A DNA stretch of 37,373 nt from Nitrosomonas sp. (lineage in GTDB: Bacteria; Pseudomonadota; Gammaproteobacteria; Burkholderiales; Nitrosomonadaceae): positions 1-37,373 of the forward strand of contig JAUXRH010000163.1 in NCBI GenBank assembly GCA_030682075.1, in the 5' to 3' direction. The notes beneath the pieces are model-generated. The model was not told the DNA's origin. It saw only the letters and a list, made by a program, of their open reading frames with translations, and ran no database searches. Below, piece after piece: positions 24,890 through 34,563 of this stretch (position 1 is the first letter of the stretch; the number at the start of each line of letters is the position of its first letter). The position numbers were made by a program, and so were the translations under genes.

Positions 24890-25031
24890 TTGATTCCCTT
24901 CAACACAAAATTGTGTTTTCTGGTTAAATTCTTGTTTGACTAAATGCATGATATAACCATTTAAGCGACTACAATTATTTCCTTCACAAAGTTTTTACCA
25001 ATTTAATTACTACGCACACGGAGTAAAGATA

Positions 25032-26204
25032 GTGGTTTTGAGATTTAAACAAAATACTGCCGGTCAGAAACTGGCAAGTAATTACCATTCGACTATTATA
25101 TTATTGGTTAGTTTACTACTAGCTGCTTGTAGTAACAGCGAACCGATACCAGAAATCACCTCCGTAAATGAAGCGATACCGGTTAGTGTAATTCAAGTGC
25201 AACCAACCAGTGTTCCGATCAGCGTTGAAACTGTCGCTCAAGCTGAAGGGGCTAAAGAAGTGGAAATTCGTCCGCGAGTTAGTGGAATATTGTTAAAGCA
25301 ATTGTACACAGAGGGAAGCCCTGTCGATGCAGGCCAACCTTTGTTTTTGATCGATCCGGCGCCATTTAAGAATACTTTGGCAGAAGTTCGAGCGCAATTA
25401 TTAGAGCAAAGTATCGTTGTTGAGCAAGCCAAAGTTGAAGAAAGTCGCCAACATAGACTAGTCACAGAGAATTTTGTCAGTCAACGCGTGTATGATTCTG
25501 CAGCGGCAAACCTTGCCATTGCAAAAGCGGCATTACAGTCAGCGAAAGTTCGTGTACAACAAGCTGAGCTGAATTTATCCTATACCACGGTTACTGCACC
25601 TGTAAACGGTGTAACAGGTCGTTCCGAATTTTCAGAAGGATCGCTGGTGACGGCTCATACCAGTTTGTTGACAACGATAGCTCAGTTATCTCCGATTTGG
25701 GTACGTTTTAGTTTTTCTGACAATGAACTGGTGCGTTTTGGTGGTCGGTTAAATGAACAAAATGTAGAGAAAGTGTGGGTGATATTACCCGATGGTTCGA
25801 CGTATCAGCAAGAAGGTGAAATAAATTTTGCTGCCAGTCAAATTGACCCGTTACTGGGCACGCAGCAACTCCGTGCCACATTTGAAAATGAGGATCAACG
25901 TTTGCTGCCCGGACAGTTTGTTCGTGTCCGCGTGACAGCAGGTGAATCCACCAATGTTTTTATTGTGCCGCAAGTTGCAGTATTGACATCTGATCTGGGT
26001 AGATATGTCTATGTGGTCAATGAAAAAAATGAAGTTACGGTACGCGCAGTTGTAGCGGGTGATTGGATAGGTAAAGATTGGATCATTCTGGAAGGGCTGA
26101 ATGCTGGCGACAAAGTGATTGTTGACAATATCATCAGATTAAGTCCTGGTAAAGTTGTTGTGCCGCAGTTAAGTGATACTTCTTTGATGCAATCAACGCT
26201 TTAG
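25032..26204 (+). CDS. RND efflux periplasmic adaptor lipoprotein
   Basis: A 390-residue membrane fusion protein of the AcrA/MexA type. It starts at GTG with a GGAG ribosome site 8 bases upstream. A lipobox LLAAC places the lipidated Cys at 33. Beyond it are the barrel-sandwich segment VEIRPRVSGILLKQLYTEGSPVDAGQPLF (split around the helical hairpin), the hairpin rich in Glu/Gln/Ala (about 105-175), and the second lipoyl half APVNGVTGRSEFSEGSLV. It links the inner-membrane pump to an outer-membrane channel. The pump gene follows after 35 bases. No local regulator is seen. Confidence 0.92.
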   Translation: MVLRFKQNTAGQKLASNYHSTIILLVSLLLAACSNSEPIPEITSVNEAIPVSVIQVQPTSVPISVETVAQAEGAKEVEIRPRVSGILLKQLYTEGSPVDAGQPLFLIDPAPFKNTLAEVRAQLLEQSIVVEQAKVEESRQHRLVTENFVSQRVYDSAAANLAIAKAALQSAKVRVQQAELNLSYTTVTAPVNGVTGRSEFSEGSLVTAHTSLLTTIAQLSPIWVRFSFSDNELVRFGGRLNEQNVEKVWVILPDGSTYQQEGEINFAASQIDPLLGTQQLRATFENEDQRLLPGQFVRVRVTAGESTNVFIVPQVAVLTSDLGRYVYVVNEKNEVTVRAVVAGDWIGKDWIILEGLNAGDKVIVDNIIRLSPGKVVVPQLSDTSLMQSTL

Positions 26205-26239
26205 CCTATTTTGAGTAAGTAGCGAAACCAGTAAACAGA

Positions 26240-29200
26240 ATGACCCAATTCTTTATTACAAGACCCATCTTTGCGTCAGTATTATCCATCGTTATTGTGC
26301 TGGCAGGTTTTGCTGCAGCCATGCAACTGCCGATTGCACAATATCCTCAGATTACGCCGCCCACAGTTTTAGTCACCGCAACTTTCCCAGGGGCCAGTGC
26401 TGAAACGCTGATAAAAACTGTTGCTGCACCCATAGAAGAGAAACTCAGCGGTATTGAAGGGTTGCTGTATTTCAGTTCAAGTGCTGATTCAAGTGGCAGG
26501 TTAACCATTACCGTCACTTTTGAGATTGGTACAGATGCTGATCGCGCTACTTTTAATGTAAGTAACGAAGTCAATACCGCTTTAGCGCGTTTGCCGGATG
26601 AAGTCAGGCGCACGGGTGTTATCGTGCAGAAGCGTTCCAATGATTTATTATTGGTCTTTGCGGTGACATCGAAAGATGAGAAACATACGCCACTTTTCTT
26701 AAGTAATTACATTTCCAATAATATTCTGGATCAGCTGAGACGTACTTCAGGTGTGGGTGAAGCAAGAATTTTTGGCGCGCAGGATTACTCAATGCGCATC
26801 TGGCTCCGCCCTGACCGTATGGCGCAGTTGGGAATTACCACCAGTGATATTGCTAACGCCATCCGGACACAAAATACACAGTACGCTGCCGGTAAAATTG
26901 GTCAGGAGCCTGCATTGGCTGATCAGCAATTGGTTTATACCGTGACAGCAAAAGGCAGACTACTCGAGCCTGAGCAGTTTGGTAATATCATTTTGCGTGC
27001 TGATGGTTCGCGCGGGGTGTTATATCTTAAGGACGTGGCACGGATTGAGCTGGGCGCACAAGATTATAATATTCATACCGTGCTCAATGGTAAACCCGGT
27101 GTTGGTATTGGCATCTTCTTGCAAACGGGATTCAACGCGCTGGATACGGCGGCTGCCATCAAATCTAAAATGAATGAATTGAAGCAGCACTTACCCGTTG
27201 GTATTGAATATGTGATTCCGTACGATACCAGTGAATTTGTCAAAGCATCAATCTGGGAAGTGGTCAAGACATTGGGTGAAGCCATGATCCTGGTTATTTT
27301 GGTGGTCTATGTTTTTTTGCAAAGCTGGCGGGCAACTTTAATTCCAATTATTGCTGTACCTATCTCCTTAATTGGTACATTTGCTGGTTTATGGATGTTG
27401 GGTTATTCAATTAACACCATGACGCTGTTTGCCATGGTGTTATCAATTGGTATCGTGGTGGATGATGCCATTGTGGTGCTGGAAAATATCGAACGATTAA
27501 TGGCGCAAGAGAAACTGTCGCCAATTAATGCTGCCATTAAGGCAATGGAACAGGTATCCAGTGCAGTGGTTGCGATGACACTGGTATTGGTCGCAGTATT
27601 TGTACCTGTTGCTTTCCTGGGTGGTATTGCGGGAGAGTTATATCGTCAATTTGCAGTAACGGTGGCAGTAGCAGGTGTTATTTCTGGTATCGTCGCCTTA
27701 ACACTTACCCCCACACTATGCGCAATGTTACTTAAAGCATCGCATAATAATTCCATATTTTTTCAGTGGTTTAACAGTGGTTTTGATCGTGTACGTCGCT
27801 TTTATGTGAGTATGGTCAGCTCGACGCTTCACCACGCAAGTATTAGCTTATTAATATTTTTGGTTATTATCGGCGGGGTGATTTATTTGGTTAAAACAAT
27901 CCCGGGAAGTTTCGTTCCGCCAGAAGATCAGGGTTATGTAATAACTGCTGTCATTTTGCCTGATAGTGCAACGCTTGCCCGAACAATTAAAACAACTGAT
28001 GCTATTCGTACTGAGATGGAAAATGACACTGCGGTGGCTTTTCAATTTGCAGTCAATGGATTAGATTTTATTGGCGGAGGGAATAAGACCAATGTAGCAA
28101 CAATGTTTATACGTATGACAGACTGGGCTGAACGCACAACTACTGCGGATGATATGGTCAAAAAACTATTTGATATTGGTTCACAGCAGCCAGATGGATT
28201 AGCGGTTGCTTTTAATCCACCCGCTATTCGTGGACTAGGCAGTACCGGCGGATTTGAACTCTATGTGCAAAGTCGCATTAACTCGGACCCTTTCCAGTTA
28301 GCCAGTGTGGTCAATGAGTTTGTTGATACTTTGCGACGAGAACCCTCGTTGGCCTCGGTAAATACGTTCTTTCGCCCAACTGTCCCACAATTCTTTGTAG
28401 CCGTTGATGAAGCCAAAGCAATTACGCAAGGTGTTGCCATCGCAGATATTTACGCTACCTTGGAAAGTACCATAGGATCATTTTATGTTAATGACTTCAA
28501 TCGTTCGGGGCGGACTTACCGTGTGCAATTGCAAGCCGAAACAGCCTATCGTATGAAACCTGAGGACCTGGGCAAAGTATATGTCCGTTCTCAGTCGGGT
28601 TTGATGATTCCATTATCTGCTTTGAGTGAAGTGATGCCTGTCGTTGGCGCAGAACAATTAGAACGCTTCAATGGATTATTATCAGCAAAGTTAATGGGGG
28701 AGGGCGTCGCCGATATCAGCTCCGGTGACGCCATTAATTTAGTGCAACGAATTGCTGAAGATACATTGCCCGATGGTTATCAAATTGCCTGGACCGGCAA
28801 AGCTTTTCAGGAGATAACGACGGGCGATGCCGCGCTTTTTGCCTTTAGTCTGGCCATTATCATGGTTTTTCTAATTCTTGCGGCTCAGTTTGAAACCTGG
28901 GCACTCCCACTCGCTGTAATTATGGCGGTACCTTTTGCAATTGCAGGTGCGTTGATCGCAGTATTATTGCGAGGAATGCCTAATGATATCTATTTTCAAA
29001 TTGGAATGGTGACCCTTATTGGATTAGCCGCAAAAAATGCAATTTTACTGGTTGAATTTGCTAATCAGAAAATGAAAGAAGGGTTGACAGTTAAACAAGC
29101 CGCTATCGAATCTGCACAATTACGGTTTAGACCTATTGTGATGACTTCAATGGCATTTATTCTGGGCGTAATTCCTTTGGTAATTGCAACGGGTGCAGGC

Positions 29201-29392
29201 TCGGCTGCAAGGCAATCAATGGGTACCGGTGTATTTGGCGGCATGATTATGGCTGCGTTTGTTGCCACCATATTTGTTCCATTATTTTTCTCCTGGTTTA
29301 TTGGCAAACATGAGCCAAAGCAACCGGTTGTCAAGAAATCTATTCCCTTATCGAACTTAAGTGATCATAACCCTCAAAGTGAGGAAGGGTGA
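26240..29392 (+). CDS. RND multidrug efflux transporter (HAE1 family)
   Basis: A 1050-residue inner-membrane proton antiporter of the AcrB/MexB type and of normal length. The proton-relay pair is Asp408/Asp409 in IGIVVDDAIVVLENIER, and the matching Lys is in the TM10 segment GLAAKNAILLVEFA. Twelve membrane helices in two halves and large periplasmic loops are evident. It expels lipophilic compounds together with the upstream adaptor and a TolC-like channel that must be encoded elsewhere, since none is in the window. A MITE begins 36 bases after the stop; no separate terminator is visible. Confidence 0.95.
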   Translation: MTQFFITRPIFASVLSIVIVLAGFAAAMQLPIAQYPQITPPTVLVTATFPGASAETLIKTVAAPIEEKLSGIEGLLYFSSSADSSGRLTITVTFEIGTDADRATFNVSNEVNTALARLPDEVRRTGVIVQKRSNDLLLVFAVTSKDEKHTPLFLSNYISNNILDQLRRTSGVGEARIFGAQDYSMRIWLRPDRMAQLGITTSDIANAIRTQNTQYAAGKIGQEPALADQQLVYTVTAKGRLLEPEQFGNIILRADGSRGVLYLKDVARIELGAQDYNIHTVLNGKPGVGIGIFLQTGFNALDTAAAIKSKMNELKQHLPVGIEYVIPYDTSEFVKASIWEVVKTLGEAMILVILVVYVFLQSWRATLIPIIAVPISLIGTFAGLWMLGYSINTMTLFAMVLSIGIVVDDAIVVLENIERLMAQEKLSPINAAIKAMEQVSSAVVAMTLVLVAVFVPVAFLGGIAGELYRQFAVTVAVAGVISGIVALTLTPTLCAMLLKASHNNSIFFQWFNSGFDRVRRFYVSMVSSTLHHASISLLIFLVIIGGVIYLVKTIPGSFVPPEDQGYVITAVILPDSATLARTIKTTDAIRTEMENDTAVAFQFAVNGLDFIGGGNKTNVATMFIRMTDWAERTTTADDMVKKLFDIGSQQPDGLAVAFNPPAIRGLGSTGGFELYVQSRINSDPFQLASVVNEFVDTLRREPSLASVNTFFRPTVPQFFVAVDEAKAITQGVAIADIYATLESTIGSFYVNDFNRSGRTYRVQLQAETAYRMKPEDLGKVYVRSQSGLMIPLSALSEVMPVVGAEQLERFNGLLSAKLMGEGVADISSGDAINLVQRIAEDTLPDGYQIAWTGKAFQEITTGDAALFAFSLAIIMVFLILAAQFETWALPLAVIMAVPFAIAGALIAVLLRGMPNDIYFQIGMVTLIGLAAKNAILLVEFANQKMKEGLTVKQAAIESAQLRFRPIVMTSMAFILGVIPLVIATGAGSAARQSMGTGVFGGMIMAAFVATIFVPLFFSWFIGKHEPKQPVVKKSIPLSNLSDHNPQSEEG

Positions 29393-29428
29393 AAGAAGTC
29401 CGATTAGCTCGGTAATGTCTCCTTTTAA

Positions 29429-29610
29429 GGGCACCTCTAAAAATCCATATTTGCAAGCAGCCGCTTTGCGGCTTGCCTGCTTACCCCGTTTCGTCACAAT
29501 ACCTCGTTGCTCACAAAAAATGTTTCCTTACCTATCAATCATATGTTGCGTCAATATTTTTTATTCGCGCTTGGTCTTGTTTAGAACTCTGAATTTTTAG
29601 AGGTGCGCCC
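29429..29610 (+). repeat. MITE-like element, copy 4 (182 bp)
   Basis: A complete copy with ends GGGCACCTCTAAAAATCC and (inward from the right) GGGCGCACCTCTAAAAATTC. It is flanked on both sides by TTAA, which may be a target duplication or part of the inverted repeat. It lies between the RND pump and aroKB. The rest of the gap (29611-29749) carries a small dyad GATCTAT/ATAGATC at 29664-29682 and presumably the aroKB promoter. Confidence 0.85.
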
Positions 29611-29749
29611 TTAAGTGTAATGAAGAGATATTGCACCTGTGATCTGTATATCAATGCACTATTGATCTATTAATGATAGATCATGCGCCTGTTATTTCAA
29701 TTTCCTTTGTAACTGCGCATGTCGTTGCATTTCCGCTACAATTGCAAAT

Positions 29750-31426
29750 ATGCAATCAACTAACAAAAACCGGAACGTAAAGATTAGTAAAGGGAATATT
29801 TTCTTAGTGGGAATGATGGGATCTGGGAAAACAACCGTTGGCAGATCTTTAGCGAATTACACAGGTAAAACCTTTATTGATTCTGATCATGAAATTCAGG
29901 AACGTACAGGTGTCAAAATCCCGATAATTTTTGAAATTGAAGGAGAAGCTGGATTTCGCAAACGTGAAACAGAGGTGTTACGTGAACTGGTAAAGATAGA
30001 TAACATTGTGCTTGCGACGGGTGGTGGTGCCATATTAAGCAGGGAAAATCGTAAATTGCTCCAACGTCACGGGACTGTGGTTTATTTGCGCGCAACAGTG
30101 AATGACATTCAGCGGCGTACCCGACATGATAAAAATCGCCCCTTACTTCAAACGAAAAATCTACACGCCAGGCTAACCGAGCTATATGCACAGCGTGACT
30201 CGCTTTATCGCGAAGCAGCCGATCTTATCGTGGATAGTGGAGCGCAGGGTATACGCTATCTGGTAAGTAAACTGACACGAAAGCTCGCTGCTCTGAAACT
30301 TAAACAACATACTAACAAGCATATTATGCAGACCATTAATGTAGATCTGGCCACTTCACCGGATCCCCGTAGCTATCCGATACACATTGGCTGCGGCATA
30401 CTGGAACAGGCAGATCTGATTCTGCCTTATCTGGCACAAAAACGAGTGGCAATTATCAGTAATACCACTGTAGCGCCTCTTTATATGGATAAATTGCGGG
30501 CATCGCTGGAGAGTTATGATGTGGCGTCTGTTCCCATTATTCTTCCCGACGGTGAATCTTATAAAAACTGGGAGACAATGAACCAGATTTTTGATGCGCT
30601 TCTGAGTCATTCCTGTGAACGTAACACGACAATTATGGCGCTCGGCGGTGGTGTTATTGGTGATCTATCAGGTTTCGCTGCGGCGACTTATTTGCGCGGA
30701 GTGCCTTTTATTCAAATTCCCACCACATTACTTGCGCAAGTAGACTCTTCAGTTGGAGGTAAAACCGGCATCAATCATCCGCGAGGTAAAAACATGATTG
30801 GCGCATTTTATCAACCGCGCTTGGTTCTGGCTGATAGTGCGGCATTGGACACCTTGCCGGAAAGAGAATTTCGTTCTGGTATCGCTGAGATTATCAAATA
30901 CGGCTTGATTCGAGATCTCGTTTTCTTCGAGTGGCTGGAACTGAATATGGCTCGATTACTTGCACGGGATCCTGAAACACTGCATGAGGCGATTCGGCGT
31001 AGCTGTGAAAATAAAGCTGAAATTGTTGCGGAGGATGAAAAGGAAAATGGCATTCGCGCATTACTTAATCTGGGTCATACATTTGGTCATGCCATTGAAA
31101 ATGGCATGGGTTATGGTGCGTGGCTGCATGGTGAAGCAATAGCCGCAGGAATCATCATGGCCGCTGATTTATCACGGCGTATGGCACTAATAGGTGAATC
31201 AGATGTAATGCGCATTCACAGGATTTTTCTGCAGGCTGGATTACCTGTTACAGCGCCTAAGTTATCTCCTGAAAAATATCTACAGCTCATGGCATTAGAC
31301 AAAAAAGTAAGTGCCGGGAAAATACGTTTTATTCTACTGAATCGTATTGGTGAAGCTGTGATACACACAGATATTCCGGTTGCAATGTTAACTGAGACTA
31401 TCCAGGCTTGTGCGACACATGAATAA
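29750..31426 (+). CDS. aroKB: Bifunctional shikimate kinase / 3-dehydroquinate synthase
   Basis: A 558-residue fusion of two shikimate-pathway enzymes that are usually separate adjacent genes. Residues 15-180 are AroK: Walker A GMMGSGKT (21-28), Asp44/Asp46, Arg70, GGG at 91-93 and Arg130 in NRPLL. Residues 193-558 are AroB: NAD site [31 protein letters not shown] (active-site Lys/Asn), and zinc ligands in [15 protein letters not shown] and HGEAIAAG. The join (181-192) is in frame with no stop, and the AroB start equivalent (Met193) lacks a ribosome site. All key residues for both activities are present. The dGTPase start overlaps its end. Confidence 0.95.
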   Translation: MQSTNKNRNVKISKGNIFLVGMMGSGKTTVGRSLANYTGKTFIDSDHEIQERTGVKIPIIFEIEGEAGFRKRETEVLRELVKIDNIVLATGGGAILSRENRKLLQRHGTVVYLRATVNDIQRRTRHDKNRPLLQTKNLHARLTELYAQRDSLYREAADLIVDSGAQGIRYLVSKLTRKLAALKLKQHTNKHIMQTINVDLATSPDPRSYPIHIGCGILEQADLILPYLAQKRVAIISNTTVAPLYMDKLRASLESYDVASVPIILPDGESYKNWETMNQIFDALLSHSCERNTTIMALGGGVIGDLSGFAAATYLRGVPFIQIPTTLLAQVDSSVGGKTGINHPRGKNMIGAFYQPRLVLADSAALDTLPEREFRSGIAEIIKYGLIRDLVFFEWLELNMARLLARDPETLHEAIRRSCENKAEIVAEDEKENGIRALLNLGHTFGHAIENGMGYGAWLHGEAIAAGIIMAADLSRRMALIGESDVMRIHRIFLQAGLPVTAPKLSPEKYLQLMALDKKVSAGKIRFILLNRIGEAVIHTDIPVAMLTETIQACATHE

Positions 31427-32540
31427 TCTGGCCCCTTATGCGGTATCTTCAAGCAATAGCCGTGGGCGGCGTATTATGGAGGCTTCTCCCGACGGACGCA
31501 GTGAATTTCAACGTGATCGTGATCGAATAATTCACTCCACTGCATTTCGTCGACTCGAGTATAAAACACAAGTTTTTGTCAATCATGAAGGCGATCTTTT
31601 CCGTACACGTCTGACGCACAGTTTAGAAGTTGCGCAGATTAGTCGTTCTATCGCCCGCAATTTATTTCTTAACGAGGACCTGGTTGAAGCAATTTCACTG
31701 GCACATGATCTTGGACATACGCCATTCGGTCATGCCGGTCAGGATGCATTAAATGCCTGTATGAAAGATTATGGCGGCTTTGAACATAACCTTCAATCCT
31801 TGCGTGTTGTCGATGTTTTAGAAGAACGTTATGCTGCATTTGATGGCTTAAATCTATGCTATGAAACACGTGAAGGGATACTTAAACATGTTACAAAAAA
31901 GTATGCTCAAAATTTGGGTGAGATAGGAAAGCGCTTTCTGACAAATCAGCAGCCATCGCTGGAAGCACAACTGGCTAATCTGGCTGATGAAGTTGCTTAT
32001 AATAATCATGATGTTGATGATGGGCTGCGGTCGGGATTGATCACACAGGCACAATTAGAAGATGTCGCACTCTTTTCTCGCCACTTGACCCAGATAAAAA
32101 CACAGCACCCGGAATTAGCCGGGCGACGTATGATTCACGAAACCGTGCGAAGAATGATAAATACCCTGGCGAATGACTTAACTCATCAAAGTATCATTAA
32201 TATTAAAAATGCCAAACTTGGAGATCTTGCTGATGTCCGTGCGTCACCCCCCTTAATTGGTTTCAGTGATGGAATCAAGAAAGAACAACAAGCGCTTAAG
32301 AAATTTCTTCGAGAAAATCTATACACTCACTACCATGTTGTACGCATGAGCAACAAAGCAAAGCACACGGTAGAAAGATTATTTAATATATTTAATTCGG
32401 ACATCAAACTTCTTCCGCACAAATATCAAATAAAAGCCAGGCTCGAAAAACAGCAAGCGATTGCTGATTATATTGCTGGAATGACTGACCGATTTGCAAT
32501 CAAGGAATATCGACGGATATTTGCTATCGAAGAGGACTGA
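31419..32540 (+). CDS. dgt: Deoxyguanosine triphosphate triphosphohydrolase-like protein
   Basis: A 373-residue HD-domain hydrolase that splits dGTP (or other dNTPs) into nucleoside and tripolyphosphate. The metal ligands are seen in RLTHS (His67), AHDLGH (His96/Asp97) and NNHDVDDG. The N-terminal segment [22 protein letters not shown] is typical of the short bacterial type. The frame opens at a GTG at 31410, but the ATG at 31419 overlaps the aroKB stop and is preferred. This aroB-dgt linkage is common in Proteobacteria. After the stop, 32541-32768 holds no gene; a relic IS-end-like sequence is at 32601 and a small dyad (GTCAGT/ACTGAC) at 32671-32689. Confidence 0.9.
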   Translation: MNNLAPYAVSSSNSRGRRIMEASPDGRSEFQRDRDRIIHSTAFRRLEYKTQVFVNHEGDLFRTRLTHSLEVAQISRSIARNLFLNEDLVEAISLAHDLGHTPFGHAGQDALNACMKDYGGFEHNLQSLRVVDVLEERYAAFDGLNLCYETREGILKHVTKKYAQNLGEIGKRFLTNQQPSLEAQLANLADEVAYNNHDVDDGLRSGLITQAQLEDVALFSRHLTQIKTQHPELAGRRMIHETVRRMINTLANDLTHQSIINIKNAKLGDLADVRASPPLIGFSDGIKKEQQALKKFLRENLYTHYHVVRMSNKAKHTVERLFNIFNSDIKLLPHKYQIKARLEKQQAIADYIAGMTDRFAIKEYRRIFAIEED

Positions 32541-32600
32541 TAATCTGATTTTTACGTAAAATTGGAGCTTGTATTGATAATTTAATAACCAGTTAAAAGT

Positions 32601-32619
32601 GACATTTCTATTAGAAGCG
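32601..32619 (+). repeat. Relic IS-end-like fragment
   Basis: GACATTTCTATTAGAAGCG closely resembles GACATTTCTATTTAGC of the terminus at 4342-4391. It stands alone upstream of hemE without a transposase. The match is short, so chance cannot be excluded. Confidence 0.25.
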
Positions 32620-32768
32620 TCCTGAATGTAAGATAGGCAATATACGCAAGGTCCAATCACTGATACCATTGTCAGTCAGAAAAACTGACCAAGAGAGATA
32701 GGTAAATTTATTTATTTCTACTTTAAGGGAAACTATTCCCATAGAATTAATTGTAACCGGGCTTTTTA

Positions 32769-33842
32769 ATGACTAAACCTAAAAACGACACACTCCTGCG
32801 AGCACTTCTAAAGCAACCCGTTGAATACACGCCTGTCTGGCTAATGCGTCAAGCAGGCCGCTACCTTTCCGAATACAACGAAACACGTGCGCGTGCAGGG
32901 AGTTTTCTCGCATTATGCAAAAATCGTGATTTTGCAACTGAAGTGACCATGCAGCCATTGGCGCGATTTCCATTGGATGCCGCGATATTATTCTCAGACA
33001 TTCTTACGATTCCAGACGCCATGGGATTAGGATTGTATTTTTCTGAAGGTGAGGGGCCACAATTTGAACGTCCTTTACGCGAGGAAAATGAAATCCGTGC
33101 GTTAAAAGTACCTGACCCTAATACAGATTTGCGTTACGTGATGGATGCCGTGTCACAAATTCGCAAAACACTGGACAATCAAGTTCCATTAATTGGCTTT
33201 TCTGGAAGCCCGTTCACGCTTGCCTGCTATATGGTAGAAGGGCGTGGCAGTACTGATTTTCGCCAGATTAAAACCATGCTGTATCAACGACCCGAGCTAC
33301 TACACCATATCCTGGATATTAATGCCCAGGCCGTAACTGCTTATCTTAATGCTCAGATTGAATCTGGCGCACAGGCAGTCATGATATTTGATACCTGGGG
33401 CGGCGCCTTATCACATAATGCCTACCAGGAATTTTCTTTACGTTATATGGAACAGATTTTATCTGGACTGAAACGTGAGCATGAAGGTGCGCGCATACCC
33501 AACGTTATTTTCACTAAAGGGGGAGGGTTATGGTTAGAGCAAATTGCTGATAGTGGTTGCGACGCGATAGGCCTTGACTGGACTATAGATATTGGTGAAG
33601 CGCGTCAGCGTGTGGGTGATCAAGTGGCATTGCAAGGCAATCTTGATCCAAACGTATTATTTGCCGGGCCTGAGACCATAACCGCTGAAGTAGAAAAAGT
33701 TCTTTCCAGCTTTGGCAGTGGTAATGGACATGTGTTTAATCTTGGGCATGGTATTTCCCAATTTACTCCGCCAGAAAGCGTGACAACCTTAGTAGAAGCG
33801 GTTCATACACTCAGCCGTAAATTTCATTTGAAAGAATGCTGA
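32769..33842 (+). CDS. hemE: Uroporphyrinogen decarboxylase
   Basis: A 357-residue TIM-barrel enzyme that removes four carboxylates from uroporphyrinogen III to give coproporphyrinogen III in heme synthesis. The N-terminal signature [12 protein letters not shown] includes Arg27 and Arg31, and Asp77 in FSDIL is the key catalytic acid. The second signature [19 protein letters not shown] is complete, given here as [13 protein letters not shown]. The length is normal. It stands alone on the + strand. The two-component genes follow after 31 bases and could be read from the same transcript. Confidence 0.97.
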   Translation: MTKPKNDTLLRALLKQPVEYTPVWLMRQAGRYLSEYNETRARAGSFLALCKNRDFATEVTMQPLARFPLDAAILFSDILTIPDAMGLGLYFSEGEGPQFERPLREENEIRALKVPDPNTDLRYVMDAVSQIRKTLDNQVPLIGFSGSPFTLACYMVEGRGSTDFRQIKTMLYQRPELLHHILDINAQAVTAYLNAQIESGAQAVMIFDTWGGALSHNAYQEFSLRYMEQILSGLKREHEGARIPNVIFTKGGGLWLEQIADSGCDAIGLDWTIDIGEARQRVGDQVALQGNLDPNVLFAGPETITAEVEKVLSSFGSGNGHVFNLGHGISQFTPPESVTTLVEAVHTLSRKFHLKEC

Positions 33843-33873
33843 AAATTATTCAACTGTTTTAACAATGTGATTC

Positions 33874-34563
33874 GTGCATATATTAATTATCGAAGATGAT
33901 TTGGCAATTGCTGCTAATTTATATGACTTCCTGGAGTCACGGGGTCATAGTGCGGATGCCGCCGCTGATGGTATTGAAGGGCTGCGTCTCGCGGTAACAC
34001 AGCGCTTTGACTGTATCCTTCTTGATGTGGGTTTGCCGGGGATGAATGGCATGAGCTTATGTCGTAAACTTCGGCAGGTGTCGCAAATTGACACGCCCGT
34101 ATTAATGTTGACGGCACGCGACACACTCGAAGACAAATTGGCGGGTTTTGAATTTGGCGCTGACGACTATCTGGTAAAGCCATTCGCACTAAAAGAAGTT
34201 GAAGCACGCCTTACTGCGATGCATAAACGATACGGTGGTAAGGTCTCCAATCGTATGCTGGAGGTCGCTAACCTTTCATATGACCCGAAAACTTTATTAA
34301 TCCGATTTGCTGATCAGAATGTCAAGCTGCCCCCTAAATGCATTCGTTTGCTTGCACTCATGATGAGTGAACCCGGTCGTGTATTCAGTCGCAAGGAGCT
34401 TGAAGCAGAGGCCTGGGAGGATATTCAGGAAACCAGTGATACCTTGCGCAGCCATATGCATATACTGCGGCGTACCCTAACCAAGGTCGGCGGCTATGAC
34501 CCGATTGAAACAATACATGGCCTTGGCTATTACCTGATTCCAAGTGCCAGAAATCAGGATTGA
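33874..34563 (+). CDS. OmpR-family response regulator
   Basis: A 229-residue regulator starting at GTG. The receiver domain (1-118) has the acidic pair Asp8/Asp9, the phosphoacceptor Asp51 in LLDVGLPG, Thr80 and Lys102 (VKPF). The C-terminal winged helix (130-225) has the OmpR-type recognition segment SDTLRSHMHILRRTL. It overlaps the histidine kinase by 20 bases and surely works with it. Targets are unknown; the SulP gene downstream is one candidate, the hemE gene upstream another. Confidence 0.92.
   Translation: MHILIIEDDLAIAANLYDFLESRGHSADAAADGIEGLRLAVTQRFDCILLDVGLPGMNGMSLCRKLRQVSQIDTPVLMLTARDTLEDKLAGFEFGADDYLVKPFALKEVEARLTAMHKRYGGKVSNRMLEVANLSYDPKTLLIRFADQNVKLPPKCIRLLALMMSEPGRVFSRKELEAEAWEDIQETSDTLRSHMHILRRTLTKVGGYDPIETIHGLGYYLIPSARNQD

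Noticed and set aside
32669-32692. GTCAGT/ACTGAC dyad upstream of hemE as an operator
   Set aside because: It is short, no regulator is known to match it, and no promoter can be placed relative to it.
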